DNA from: Aralia elata
Lineage: Eukaryota; Streptophyta; Magnoliopsida; Apiales; Araliaceae
Reading direction: 5' to 3'
Assembly: GCA_034770075.1 (NCBI GenBank)
Contig: CM068382.1
Location: forward strand, 17,478,616-17,542,615
Length of the DNA: 64,000 nt
This document shows positions 33,562 to 46,640 of the stretch, one piece after another; positions within the stretch are counted from its first letter, which is position 1, and the number at the start of each line of letters is the position of its first letter. The notes beneath the pieces were generated by a model that worked only from the letters and a program-made list of their open reading frames with translations, did not search any database and was not told where the DNA came from. The translations under genes and the position numbers were made by a program.

Positions 33562-36500
33562 TGTTGATTCCTGGGAACACAATGTGGATCTAAAAGGGGG
33601 TTGAATAGATCCTTTAAAACTTTTTCATTTTATTCATGAAAGAATAACAGTTATGAAATAGATAATCAATTCATGCACAGCGGAATAAACATTAATATCC
33701 CCTTCATAGATACAAACATAATCTCAGTTCAATTTACAAATCTATGTTATGGTTGATAACAGATATAGCAGTTCATTAAGCTTAAGGTAAATGACAGAAG
33801 GTAAATGACACAAGAGATTTTAAGTGATTCGGAGACTGAATAACTCCTACTCCACTCTTCTACTTCAACAAGTAGGAATCCACTAATTGTTTTAGTCACA
33901 AAGACAAGGACTCTACGCCCTCTTCAAGTCTAGCAGACAAGAGTTGTTTTTAGCCACTAAGGCAAAGATCTTCTGACCTTCCTCAAGTCCCGCAGACACA
34001 GATCCTCTGACCCCTCTTGTATCCAGCAGACGTGAGTTATTTTTAGTCCCTCGGACAAGGATCCAATGACCCTCTTCAAGTCCAGCAGACTTGGGAAACC
34101 AATTCACAAAGAACTCTTCAAGGCCAGCAGCCTTGGAATCCTGTAGACTAAAGCCAGCAGTCTTAGAATCTCTTGTACTCTTTGGTACTCAGCAAGTCCA
34201 GCAGACTTAACTTTGTTTAGTCACTTAAGATAAGGACGCCCCGTCCTCTTTGGTGTGTTGATTGGTTGTGGGGTTGTGTTGCCAAGATGAACTTTGAACT
34301 CCTTCATCTTCAGGTACTTGGCAGCTGTTTGTGATCTTCTTCTGGATGTTGCTGATAATGGTCGTTGAAGCCCTTCCTTCTTCTAGTACATAACAGATGT
34401 AGATGATCACTTCTGTTGAACACTGCTTGACTTTTTTAAGCCACTTCTTTATCTATTCAGCACATAGTGTTCCTTGCTTGATCATAGAGTTGTCCGTTCT
34501 GGATCTGGTTACTCTAGATCTTGGCTTCTTGGTAATTCGACTCTTAGCTCATATGTCAGCCCTCTGGCATTCCTCTTGTGTCGCAGTGAAGCTCCTAGCT
34601 GATTGTATAGTTTGTGTTCTTGCTCTCTTGCTTACTGCATACTAACACATACTCACATTCGAATGTGATTTTCTCTTTTGTAGTTCTCCATTTTCTTCCC
34701 GTTGGAAGCTTGCCATTGATATCTTCCCGTTACACTTCTTTCCGTTGGAGACTAACTTTCTACAGACTTGTTTATTATACTACTGAGTATTTTACTGCCC
34801 TAAGTCTGCTAGTGATGGCTGAGTCATCATCCATTAGCTGGTACCAAGATAGTGGAGTCATATGCGTTGCTTGTTGACTGCTGCAGATATGGCTGTTTAA
34901 GCTCCACTCAAATTGGTTACTTATTATAATCCTTTATCTACTCAGTCGCTCATCTTGGGATAACAACCCTGAGTGCTTAATATTTTTAATCCAGCTGACA
35001 CTTACTTACTCTACAATCATCTTAGGTATAGCCTATAGCTTTGATCGTAGAGTTAACTTGTTTACTTCTAACTGAAAACTGTTGCCTTTGATCGTAGAGT
35101 TAACTGCTAACTTCAGTGTGGCCTTGTGCTGCCTTGCAGTTCGTAAAGTGGCTGATTGTACTTGCATTGTGCTTCTCACTATACTGCAATTTGTGTTCCC
35201 TTATGCTCTGTGATCTCCATTTGGCTTTGCGTTCCTAGAGCATAGCATTATAATCTTTGTTTGGCCATTGCTGCAGTGTGCTTATCATAGAGGATTGCTC
35301 TATGTTCTTTAGGTGTTGGCTCTACTGCTGTGTCATAGAGGACTGCTCTATGATGTTCTGTTTGTTGTGGCACCTTTGATGTAGAGGACTGCTCTACTTT
35401 AATCTTCAAACATTCTCTCTTATGCCTTGTCATAGAGTATTGCTCCATGATCTTCTTGTTGCTTTGTTGAGACTGCTAGAGTGTCTCTGTTGACTTAGAC
35501 TCAACTCTACGATCACTTGATCTTGCTGTAACTTTCCTACTCTACGACTTTTGTCTTTGATGCAAGTCTAGAGTCTTGATGGATCGTAGAGTGATTACTT
35601 GATCTTGTTCTTTGATCTCTGTTATGGCTTGATGCTTTGGTTGTGCTCAGAGATCTTGCTATGTTTGATAGCTCATGCCCAGCTTGCTTGGTAGTCTTGA
35701 AGATTGCGACTTTAACTTTGTGTGCTTCAGCAAAGACTTCTTTACTTTGTTGCTTGGTTGCAGGTTGTTCATGAGAGTCGTAGAATGGCTGACTTTTGAC
35801 TCACTCTACGAACCCATGTTAGCACCATGATCTCCTCTTTGCATTGCATACTCTACAATCCTGAGTAAGCTCCTTGTTCTGCCGAGCCACTCTCTACGAT
35901 TGCCTTGCAAGTTCTGCATTGACATGCGCAACTCTACGATGCCTAGAGAGTGCTGCCGAGTGAGCTCTACGATCTGCCGAGCCTGTTACTGTGCTTGCCT
36001 AGCAGACTCTACGATTTTGGGATTTAGCATTACAATGCCGAGGCAACTCTACGTCCTACCGAGGAAGCTCTACAACCTGTCGAGGAAGCTTTACGTTCTG
36101 CCGAGAGAGCTCTGCGTCCTGCCGAAAGTGTTCTCCATTCTGCCGAGAGAACTCTACGTCCTACCGAGAGTGCTTTACATTTTCCTGGCAAACCCTATGA
36201 TGGCATACTTGGCTCTGCGATGTTTAACTGACTGCTCTACGATCCTTCACTTAGTCAGTACAGTGCTCTACGTTCAGTCTGGTCCTTATTTGTACATATA
36301 ACATTACAGCATATAAGATTAACCTAACAAGTTTGATCTTTTTCTATTCTAAGTTCTTGTGCATCAAATTCATTTAAGGACTTTACAAAGCCTAATTTTA
36401 CAAACATGTTTTGATCAGATAAATATTCATTCAGCTTAGATCAACCTAACATATTTGATTTTCTAAGTCCTTGTACATCATATTCATTTAAGGACTTTAT

Positions 36501-36643
36501 AAGGCTTTAATAGTATGAATGTTCTTCTAATCATTTTATCATCAATCAAATCACATATAATGAATATAGGTAATCACATGCAGATCTTATAACATTCTCT
36601 TCCTATGATAATGAGCTTATCGATCGCATGCTAATTCTCAACA
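33562..36643 (-). repeat. LARD 3' LTR (left in window)
   Basis: 3,082 bases. Rich in CTCTACGA/TCGTAGAG words, with a 21-base tandem array at about 36040-36185. Small frames inside (for example 34403-34645) recur at the same place in the other LTR only because the LTRs are copies. Confidence 0.85.
36040..36185 (-). repeat. 21-base tandem repeat in the left LTR
   Basis: About seven copies of a unit like AGCTCTACGTCCTGCCGAGGA. The matching array in the right LTR (about 45178-45365) has about two more copies. Confidence 0.8.
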
Positions 36644-36955
36644 ATCTCCCCTATTTGATGATGACAAAAACACTAATAGCATAACATCTAATTTAAGCAA
36701 TACATGCAAGTGTATGAGTGCTGATATGACTTAAGATACAGTATGTCACTGTATTGTTAGATCAAGAGATATGAAATGAAATGATGTTCTTTCAAGATAG
36801 TCATTTATATCGTACCAAGAAATTTAAACATATGCAGTTCATAAGCTATAGTAATCTAACAAGGAGATCCTAGTTACTAGCATAAGATAGTTAATTCCTA
36901 CTTACTTGTCAAAGATATACCTTCTTTTTGATGGTATCTTGTGACTGTTTTCTCC
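36644..36955 (-). other. LARD 3' untranslated region
   Basis: Between the decayed gene and the left LTR; no frame. It carries the polypurine tract next to the LTR (about 36645-36657 on the minus strand). Confidence 0.6.
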
Positions 36956-36959
36956 TGAT

Positions 36960-39631
36960 GCTGTCCTCTTATTCTTCTGCATCTTCTGCATCCTCCTCTG
37001 GCTTTTGCTCCCCTTTACTTCTTATAGTTGTTTCCTCATCTTCTTCTTCTCCTGGCTCCCCCTTAGCTGTTGGTACTTTATGTCTGTTTTTCTTGTTCTT
37101 CTTGAGCTCCTTTCTTTTTATGGCAGCTCTTATCCTTTTTTTGTTCTTCATCTTCTTATGCTTCATCTTTTTCTCCCCCTTTTTATCATCAATCATTTGG
37201 GAGAGATACTGAACATAATGAGCTGTTCAACTAAGTATGAGGTATTACCAACTTCCATTTTCAGCTCATGTTGGCCAAGTTCCATTTGCTGAATGAGAGA
37301 CTGGCTGAGATTTTCCACTTTTGCTGACAAAGTCTGAATAGACTGTTTATTATGTTGTTGGAGTTCCAAAGCTTCAACTCTCTACTGCTCAATTGATTTG
37401 AGATATATTTGATCTCATTGATATAGCTTTAAGGACATGTCTGTGAATGAGGCTTGCAACTTCTTGTAGAATTCATTGTCTTCTCCTCCAGCCATCTTCT
37501 TTGCTGCTTTTGTAACTGAAGAAATGTTTCCAAGCAATTTGTCGGAGTTTTTCAACAACTCTTGGTCAATCAAGACATCTTCACAGATTGGTGTAGTTGA
37601 CTTGGATTTCTCACTTTTGTAAATGTTTTCAAGAGCAGTGACAATATCAAATAACTCTTTGTTAGATGAGGAAGGGATATCAGAAGGTATTTAAGTGGAG
37701 ATACTAGGGAGTTTGATACTTGGCTGAGACTAGAAAGCTGCAGTCGTAGAGTTAAAAGGTTCCACAACTATTGACTCTACGAATTGGTTTGTTGATTTGC
37801 CTTTATCACTATTTTTCAGCATATAGTATGGAATGTATATACATTTAGCATGGTGATAGACTTTAAAATGTTGAGTATCCTTGATCAACATTTTTGGATA
37901 AGATTGAACTCTTGGGAAGTTCTGAGAAATCAGCTTCAGATTTGGAAATTTTGAGTAACACTAGCTGATGAAGCTTGTATCTCCAAATTTAATGGACTTC
38001 AACCAGGGCATCCATGGGTAAAACCATGTCAGTTGTTCACTGTCAGGATCATACAGAACTGTAGTGCGATCAAGCTCAATGTCTTAAAAATTGTTAAGAA
38101 GATCCTCTATGGTCATTGATACCACTTTTATTTGACCGTTGTCATAATCTATCCATCTTGTTGGCAACGCAGCTCCTGGCTTGTCACAGGCCTCTAGCAC
38201 AATCCTCATTCACATTCTCGTGGTTGCTGGCCTAAAGTTGCTTTCTGATGCACTGTTCTCAGAGACAAAATCCTGTTGTACTTCATCATCATCATCTACT
38301 TCCTTTCCTTTACTAGATTCTGTGATACTCATGCTCTTTGGACTTGCCTCCTTCATAGTCACTTCCTTTGAATCTTCAACTGACTCATCAGTTGACTGTT
38401 CTTCATAACTTGCTTCCATGTCATCATCATCTCCTATTAATTCACTGAGTTTCTCTCTAGCAGATGTAGCTACATTCTCACTTTCTGATTTAGACTTACT
38501 TATGGTCACATCCTTTTCAGCTGATTCATTTGTAGATGCCACATGTTTACTGATCCTTTCAACTTCAGTTTTATCATCCTCACCATCATCATCTCCAAGG
38601 TCAAATGTCACTGGTGGAATCTCTTCTTTATTTCTTTGACTTGAAAGTTCCATCATTTGCTTTAGTCTTTCACTCTGTCTCATTTTTGAGGGTTTGACCA
38701 TAAGCGCCTTAGATGCTTCTCCCGAGGAGGAGGAATTCTTCACTGGGGCTGCCTCAACTTTCACCTTCTTCTTGAGTGATTTTGAGGGAATGGCCTCAGG
38801 AGATGAAGATTCTTCAGATTGTGATGACTCATCCTTCAATGTACTTGATTTCCTCTTTCCTTTGCCTGCCTTTGAAGTTCCTTTGCTGCTGCTACCTGAT
38901 ATTCTCAACTTCTTATTCTCCATAGGGTTCTTCTTCCAATTGTCAAACAATTTGGGTGACATGATTTTGTGGACATTTAGGGTTTCTCCCTCATCATCCC
39001 CAATCTTGGTTTTTAGCTTCTTCTTCAATATGATACTCAAAAATCTTTCATAGTAAACCTTCAAAACAGGTTTGTCTGATGCCTTCACTTTCCTGACTTA
39101 TTTGGCTAACCAATCAGACAGCATAGCTCCAAAATTCATCTTTCTCTTCAAAACAATGGCAATCATAATCTTCAGTTGCAGGTCATTCATAGTGTCATGG
39201 GCAGTATCTTTACATAGAATACATTTGCCCACAATCTCAGCCAGGAATTCGAACTTCTCAAGAAATTCCTTTTTCTTCATTCCCTTCAGATGGAGATTCT
39301 TTACATAGCCTATCAGTTTCTTTCCTTCATCAGAATCGATTTCTTCTACAGATGATAAACCTTGGTTGGTAAATCCCAGACATTAATTGATTTCTGCAGC
39401 ATTTATCTTCAGTTTCATTCCACGAACTTTAGTAGTCAGAACAACACCTTTGATTACTACATTCCGGTAGAATTCCTTGATAAGATCAGAGAAGATCTTG
39501 GTGTTTGACCCTAAGTATTCTGAGAATCCTGCTTGCTTTACACTTTTGAGGATATCCTTGAATTTCTCATCTGATTCTTCAAATTTGTCGAAACCAAGTT
39601 GGATACCTGATACGACTTGACAGTTCTCCAT
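36960..39631 (-). pseudogene. LARD gene, 'putative plant transposon protein' (Transposase_32-like), decayed
   Basis: One minus-strand frame from 39631 to 38210 is interrupted only by two TAA codons (39383-39385 and 39098-39100). The N-terminal part has IFSDLIKEFYRNVVIKGVVL, MKLKINAAEIN and DTMNDLQLKIMIAIVLKRK, resembling the globular domain annotated as Transposase_32 in plant elements; family assignment is from memory of its motifs. It continues as a long Ser/Lys/Glu-rich acidic stretch (38900-38210). After TGA at 38210 readable sequence goes on (DKPGAALPTRWIDYDNGQIK), then a coiled-coil-like part and a Lys-rich end in broken frames to about 36960. Function is unknown; it sits where gag would be expected. 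Confidence 0.6.
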
Positions 39632-42600
39632 AATAAGGGTTGAAGAATACTTGACTGTTGATAGAGATTTGAAGCGATAAGGGTTTTGGAGCTTCTGAAG
39701 GCTGCTGGTTTTGGTTTGCTGAAAATTTGATGATTTTAAGGTTTTGAGAGATCAACATTGCTTTAGGAGAGGAACGGAGAGAGCAACTGTCAGTATTTGA
39801 ATTTTGACTTATATCAGTTCCCTCTTTTTGTCAAGTACACGTGTGAGAGACCCATTTACTGAACGTAGCCAACTTTGTTGAAACTTCCATAACTGCTGCA
39901 CATCAGTTACTTTGGCCTAAGAACGTGGCCCATGTCCTTTTGACTGTTGACTTTGCCCGTTCGTAGAGTAACTTGATGTCTTTGTTCTTTACTCTACGAT
40001 CATATCTTCCTTGAGAATAGAGCTTGGTCACACCTACTGCTGCTCGGATGCTAACTTGCACTTATCTCAGTGAGTGCAGACTTTGATGAGAGAGTCTCCA
40101 TTTATGCTTGTAGTGACGTCCTTATAGAATAAGTGATCTTTGAAGAAACCTTATTTTCTCTGGACATCTGAAATGATTATCTTCATTCTTTGTATCTAAT
40201 CCTGTAGTGGAGCTGAGTCACTTGCTTGGTGAAGACTTCCCTTTAGGACTAGCTTCTTTCTCTTCTAGAGAATCCCATGATCAACTCTCTTTTAAGGGAT
40301 CAACTTTTCTCCTTTGTTTCATTTACATCTTAAGCTCTGGAGAAATGTTAGTGATGCATTCTCATTTAATCTTTCAACAGGACTAAAGAAGCTTAGAAAG
40401 GGCAGGCCTCTAGGTTTGAAACGTAGGGCTTGGTTTGTCTCTGAGGCACTTATCTGAGGAAGAACTGTTTGGATATGGTGTATAAAATGTCATCACTGTA
40501 CTCTTTGGGTTTAGTTAAATATGAAGTATTAGAGCAGTGTTTAGTAGTCTGTGGTCGTAAAGTCAACTTACTCTACGGTCATGATGTCAATCATAATGAC
40601 TCTACGACTTTAAATAGTATGGCTGGCTTGGTTTGACAGTCGTAGAGTTTAGGAACTCTATGACTTGAGATGAGGATTCATTTGGTTCATCAGTCACATA
40701 GTTTTGGGACTCTGAGTTTGGGACAAGGTTATGTATGATAGAGTGCCACCTTAAGGACTATAGGAGATTCATTTTACTTGAGTCATGAAACAGTTGAGAT
40801 CAAGGACTTGATTTGTCTCTTAACCTGCTGGAGAACTTTTGACCTTGCATGCTCACATGCCATCTGTTAGGCTCGAATACTTTCATCTGCACCAAAGGTT
40901 GTAGCTTTGTGGCCCTTTTTCATTTTCTCCTCGTAGTTTTGCACTCTTCATCTCTTCACTTGAGCTTTACTAATTTTATCAGATTGTTGCTCCCCCATAA
41001 TTAATACTTCCATCCTAGATGAATGTCCATCTTTCTTCATCTGATCGTAGAGCATTCTTTTTAGCACTGGTTACTCTACGATCCTTTTCTTTGTACTGCT
41101 ACTGTAGAGTTGATGAAGTCTTGGATCTTTGGTTACTCTACGATCCTTTCATTTATACTGCGATCGTAGAGTTGTTGAGGACTTGGTTCTTGTATGCTTC
41201 TTTGAGGAGCTGTATTATACTGAATAGAGCTCCAACTTCTGAGAGAGATTAACTGGAGAGCCGCTTGCTAGAAGTTTGTTGATGAGGATCATCCGTCTCT
41301 GACTTCTTCTTTAAGTGCACTTGAGTGAGAATACAGTGGTCATGATACCTGCAAGTTAACTCAATTTCTACCTTGGTACCCAATATTCTTTTGGGTTCTG
41401 CTGGGTTAGTTCTTTTGAAAGCTCAAGTCTTTTCCAGACTGTGTTTTCACAATTTTGTATTATGCAGCTTGTATGAGATGATAATTACACATGCTACATG
41501 ACAATGTGTGTGTGAGAGAAAACATGATAAAAATGGATGTGGGTTCTTAAGCCTTTTTCTTATGTGAGATTCTGCATTTATCATTTTCCAAGTATTTGAA
41601 CCTTAGTAGAGTAGTGGTCAGTTCTGTGAGTTGTACCTAGATGGTTCGTAGAGGTGATCAGTCTCTACAACCCTTCAATGTACAACAACAGATATGACTA
41701 CACTCTACGATTTTATCAAAGACTTAGATCATGAAGTAGTGTATTAATAACTCATCAAATAAGGTGTGAGAACAGAGGTAGGATGTGAATAGCTCATTAA
41801 GCTCAGTCACCTATTAAACAACAGAGTTTAAATAGCTTAAGGTGATATTATAGAATACAATCCCTGAACACTTGGTTCTTCAAAACTCTCAATAGCAAGA
41901 CAAATAATTATGAGTCTTCATCAGTACACACAACAACAATTGCAAAACAGTTTAAGTACATTTTTACTCATTTAGCAACAAGATAGAAAAAGACTCTATT
42001 TGCAAAGACTTCAGATATTCATCTCAAGAGTTTTATTTTCAGCCTCAAATATGGATAGACATCAAAGTGATAGTTAAACCATTATTCTCACTTTCTTTCT
42101 TTTTCCTTTTGGGATGGAAAATGATTTCTTGATATGCTACTGAAGTATGAAGACATGCAGCTATGCAATACATATTAATTGTTAAAGACATTTACATTTT
42201 AGGGAGACAAAGATAGATACCTCACTGATGGCAATTTCTTGACAGTCAGTGGTGCTAACTTCCTTGTCAGTTAATGATTTGAAATTCCTCAGGCCATTGC
42301 TGGTTTCATCATTTGTTCCTTTCTTGTGCTGCATTGACTGATATATTGAGCACATCTTTAAATTCTACACTTGGTTAGTTATGACATCCCATAATCATGG
42401 ATACGCTGAGTTCATATATTGTAAAGTGGGAACATGTCATAAATGTTGAGAAGCTCATGGAGTTGTCGTTGCAAGTGCATTGATGATGGCGCATTATCAT
42501 TTAGATATCTCATTGATCATCATTTGTAGGCCTTCACAACATTTTGGGTGGAGATACAGATTCCCTTTTTAATTGAGAATATCTTCGTTTCTTGTTGCAT

Positions 42601-42837
42601 CTGAACTATTTCTTCCTCATGAGATGATCGATATGCTCAATGACATCAGCAAGCCTGGTGATGATGATTTTTCCATTTGAGCCCATGGAATAGCCTGGAT
42701 AGCTTAGGACAGTTTTTTCTGCACATACAATTTTTAACTTGTTAGCTCATTGTCTTGTCAACCAATACTTAGACTTAGAACTGATTTAGATTTGTGTCAT
42801 GGATCTATAAAAAGCGTGAGCTTTAACATATTCATAA
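39632..42837 (-). other. LARD 5' untranslated region
   Basis: About 3.2 kb between the primer site and the gene, no coding frame of substance on either strand. Contains scattered TCGTAGAG/CTCTACGA words, for example near 39960, 40000, 40560-40665, 41045-41170, 41646 and 41700. Confidence 0.55.
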
Positions 42838-42857
42838 GAACCCGCTCTGATACCAAT
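42838..42857 (-). other. LARD primer binding site (tRNA-iMet)
   Basis: On the minus strand ATTGGTATCAGAGCGGGTTC directly after the LTR; TGGTATCAGAGC matches the initiator tRNA 3' end. This sets the orientation of the element. Confidence 0.85.
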
Positions 42858-45794
42858 TGTTGGTTCCCGGGGACACAATGTGGATCTAGAAGGGGGGTTG
42901 AATAGATCCTTTTAAATTTTTCCATTTTATTCATGAAAGAATAACATTTATGAAATAGAGAATCAATTCATGCACAGCGAAATAAACATTAATATCCCCT
43001 TCATAGATATAAACATAATCTGAGTTCAATTTACAAATCTATGGTATGGTTGATAACAGATATAGCAGTTCATTAAGCATAAGGTAAATGACAGAAGGTA
43101 AATGACATAAGAGATTTTAAGTGGTTCAGAGACTGGATCCTCTAACCCCTCTTGTGTCCCGCAGACGTGAGTTATTTTTAGTCCCTCGGGTAAGGATCTA
43201 ATGACCCTCTTCAAGTCTAGCAGACTTGGGAAACCAGTTCACAAAGAACTCTTCAAGGCCAGCAGCCTTGGAGTCCTGTAGACTAAAGCCAGTAGCCTTA
43301 GAATCTCTTGTACCCTTTGGTACTCAGCAAGTCCAGCAGACTTGACTTTGTTTAGTCACTTAAGACAAGGACGCCCCGCCCTCTTTGGTGTGTTGATTGG
43401 TTGTTGGGTTGTGCTGCCAAGATGAACTTTGAACTCCTTCATCTTCAGGTACTTGGCAGCTGTATGTGATCTTCTTCTGGATGTTGCTGATAATGGTCGT
43501 TGAAGGCCTTCCTTCTTCTAGTACATAACAGATGTAGATGATCACTTCTGTTGAACACTGCTTGACTTTTTTAAGCCACTTCTTTATCTATTCAGCACAT
43601 AGTGTTCCTTGCTTGATCATAGAGTTGTCCGTTCTAGATCTGGTTACTCTAGATCTTGGCTTCTTGGTCATTCGACTCTTAGCTCATATGTCAGCCCTCT
43701 GGCATTCCTCTTGTGTCGCAGTGAAGCTCCTAGTTGATTGTATAGTTTGTGTTCTTGCTCTCTTGCTTACTGCATACTAACACACACTCACATTCGAATG
43801 TGATTTTCTCTTTTGTAGTTCTCCATTTTCTTCCCGTTGGAAGCTTGCCATTGATATCTTCCCGTTACACTTCTTTCCGTTGGAGACTAACTTTCTGCAG
43901 ACTTGTTTATTATACTACTGAGTATTTTACTTCCCTAAGTCTGCTAGTGATGGCTGAGTCAGCATCCATTAGCTGGTACCAAGATAGTGGAGTCATATGC
44001 GTTGCTTGTTGACTACTGCAGATATGGCTGTTTAAGCTCCACTCAAATTGGTTACTTATTATACTCTTTTATCTACTCAACCGCTCATCTTGGGATAGCA
44101 ACCCTGAGTGCTTAATATTTTTAATCCAGCTGGCACTTACTTACTCTACGATCATCTTAGGTGTAGCCTATAGCTTTGATCGTAGAGTTAACTTGTTTGC
44201 TTCTAACTGAATACTGTTGCCTTTGATCGTAGAGTTAACTGCTAACTTCAGTGTGGCCTTGTGCTGCCTTGCAGTTCGTAAAGTGGCTGATTGTACTTGC
44301 ATTGTGCTTCTCACTATACTGCAGTTTATGTTCCCTTATGCTCTGTGATCTCCATTTGGCTTTGCGTTCCCAAAGCATAACATTATGATCTTTATTTGGC
44401 TATTGCTGCAGTGTGCTTATCATAGAGGACTGCTCTATGTTCTTTAGGTGTTGGCTTTGCTGCTGTGTCATAGAGGACTGCTCTATGATGTTCTGTTTGC
44501 TGTGGCACCTTTGATGTAAAGGACTGCTCTACTTTAATCTTCAGACATTCTCTCTTATGCCTTGTCATAGAGTATTACTCCATGATCTTCTTGTTGCTTT
44601 GTTGAGACTGCTAGAGTGCCTCTGTTGACTTAAACTCAACTCTACGATCACTTGATCTTGCTGTAACTTTCCTACTCTGTGACCATTGTCTTTGATGTAG
44701 GTCTAGAGTCTTGATGGATCATAGAGTGATTACTTGATCTTGTCCTTTGATCTCTGTTACAGCTTGATACTTTGGTTGTGCTCAGAGATCTTGCTATGTT
44801 TGATAGCTCATGCCCAGCTTGTTTGGTAGTCTTGAAGATTGCCACTTTAACTTTGGGTGCTTCAGCAGAGACTTCTTTACTTTGTTGCTTGGTTACAGGT
44901 TATTCATGGGAGTCATTGAGCGGCTAACTTTAGACTGACTCTACGAACCCATGTTAGCATAATGATCTCCTCTTTGCATTGCATACTCTACGATCCTGAG
45001 TAAGTTCCTTGTTCTGCCGAGCCACTCTCTACGATTGCCTTGCAAGTTCTGCGTTGACATGCGCAACTCTAAGATGCCCAGAGAGTGCTATCGAGTAAGC
45101 TTTATGATTTGCCGAGCCTATTTCTGTGCTTGCCTGGAAGACTTTACGATCTTGGGATTTAGCACTACAATGCCGAGGCAACTCTAAGTCCTGCCGAAGA
45201 AGCTCTACGACCTGTCGAGGAAGCTTTACGTTCTGCTGAGAGAGCTCTGCGTCCTGCTGAGAGTATTCTCCATTCTGTCGAGAGAACTCTACGTCCTGCC
45301 GAGAGTGCTTTACGTTCGGCTGGGGCAACTTTATGTCCTGCCGAGAGTGCTTTACATTTTCCTGGCAAACCCTGTGATGACATACTTGGCTCTGCGATGT
45401 TTAACTGACTGCAGTGCTCTGCGTTCAGTCTGGCCCTTGTTTGTGCATAAAACATTACATCACATAAGATCAACCTAACAAGTTTGATCTTTTTCTATTC
45501 TAAGTCCTTGTACATCAAATTCATTTAAGGACTTTACAAAGCCTAATTTTACAAATATGCTTTGATCAGATAGATATTCATTCAGCTTAGATCAACCTAA
45601 CATATTTGATCTTCTAAGTCCTTGTACATCATATTCATTTAAGGACTTTACAAGGCTTTAATAGTATGAATGTTCTTCTAATCATTTTGTTATCAATCAA
45701 ATCACATATAATGAATATAGGTAATCACATGCAGATCTTATAACATTCTCTCCCTATGATAATGAGCTTATCGATCGCATGTTGATTCCCAACA
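42858..45794 (-). repeat. LARD 5' LTR (right in window)
   Basis: 2,937 bases, copy of 33562-36643. Lacks about 180 bases present at 33840-34010 in the other copy and has a longer 21-base tandem array (about 45178-45365). Confidence 0.85.
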
Positions 45795-45799
45795 TATAT

Positions 45800-45835
<36 letters not shown>

Positions 45836-46113
45836 AATGGATAATAACACACTTGTCGAAAAGGATTCAGATTTCATGAATTTATCACTTTTTTTTGCTA
45901 ATTTATTTATCACATCTTTAGGTACACGTAGGCTTATAAATTTAATTGAAGTTGTTTTTTATAGCAAATATTGTATCTGCATAGACCCATAAAAATTGAC
46001 GTTAATCACAAAATTAACCGATGCAACTTTTACTTTGCTATAATAAATATAACAAAAAATTATAAACAACAACATGACAATTTTATGAAATCTAAATTCC
46101 GTTAAAAATATCT

Positions 46114-46147
<34 letters not shown>
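45795..46147. other. AT-rich spacer between LARD and Mutator-like element
   Basis: TA microsatellites at both sides (about 45795-45832 and 46113-46147), no gene. Confidence 0.7.
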
Positions 46148-46640
46148 GGGCATTGATCCATAGCAAACGTTAGCCACAGGCACTGTTTGAGCTAACCCAG
46201 ATCTAGCCGTTGAAAATAAGATCCAATGGTCGGATTTAGGCACGCCCGCTACTCCCAGTAGCGGGCAGGGGAAATTAAAAAAAAATAAAAGTGCCCGCTA
46301 GTGGGAGTAGCGGGCACTTTTATTTAAAATTTTTTTAATTTATACGGTCGAAACGGCGTCGTTTACCTTGAGGGATTTAAAAAAAAATACAGCGCCCGCT
46401 AGTGGGAGTAGCGGGCTTCCTAAACGACGCCGTTTAGGCGCCCGCGCCACCCACAAGCGGGCGCGGTAATTTTTTTTTAATACCGCCAGGTAAACGACGC
46501 CGTTTTCAGCAAAAAAAAAAAAAAAAAATTTAAAGTGCCCGCTAGTGGGAGTAGGGGCGGCCTAAACGACGCCGTTTAGGCGCCCGCTACTCCCACTACC
46601 AGGCACTATCTAACCCTAAATCATTTATTTTCTTTTCATC
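46148..46640 (+). repeat. MULE left terminal inverted repeat with hairpin array
   Basis: The terminal repeat runs to about 46315. Within and after it are repeated near-palindromes: GCCCGCTAGTGGGAGTAGCG-type words (near 46246, 46291, 46392, 46438, 46534, 46581) alternating with AAACGACGCCGTTT-type palindromes (near 46346, 46424, 46491, 46564), separated by A/T runs. Confidence 0.9.

Larger units (their letters stand above)
33562..45794 (-). mobile_element. Large non-autonomous LTR retrotransposon (LARD, SIRE/Maximus-like ends)
   Basis: Two direct LTRs, 33562-36643 and 42858-45794. On the minus strand the primer site ATTGGTATCAGAGCGGGTTC (42857-42838, tRNA-iMet) adjoins the right-hand LTR, and a polypurine stretch AAATAGGGGAGAT adjoins the left-hand one, so the element reads right to left. 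LTR ends TGTTG ... CAACA and the AGGGGGGTTGAATAGATC word resemble SIRE-type copia elements. No reverse transcriptase or integrase was found; one decayed gene is present. LTRs differ by roughly 2-4% in the parts I compared, plus a deletion of about 180 bases in the right LTR near 43135. The target duplication is hidden in TA repeats. Confidence 0.85.

Noticed and set aside
34403..34877. Two plus-strand frames repeated at 43538-44012
   Set aside because: They recur only because the two LTRs are copies; the differences between copies do not favour coding.
38181..39308. Plus-strand frames opposite the LARD gene
   Set aside because: Ser-rich mirror images of the acidic minus-strand gene; no independent support.
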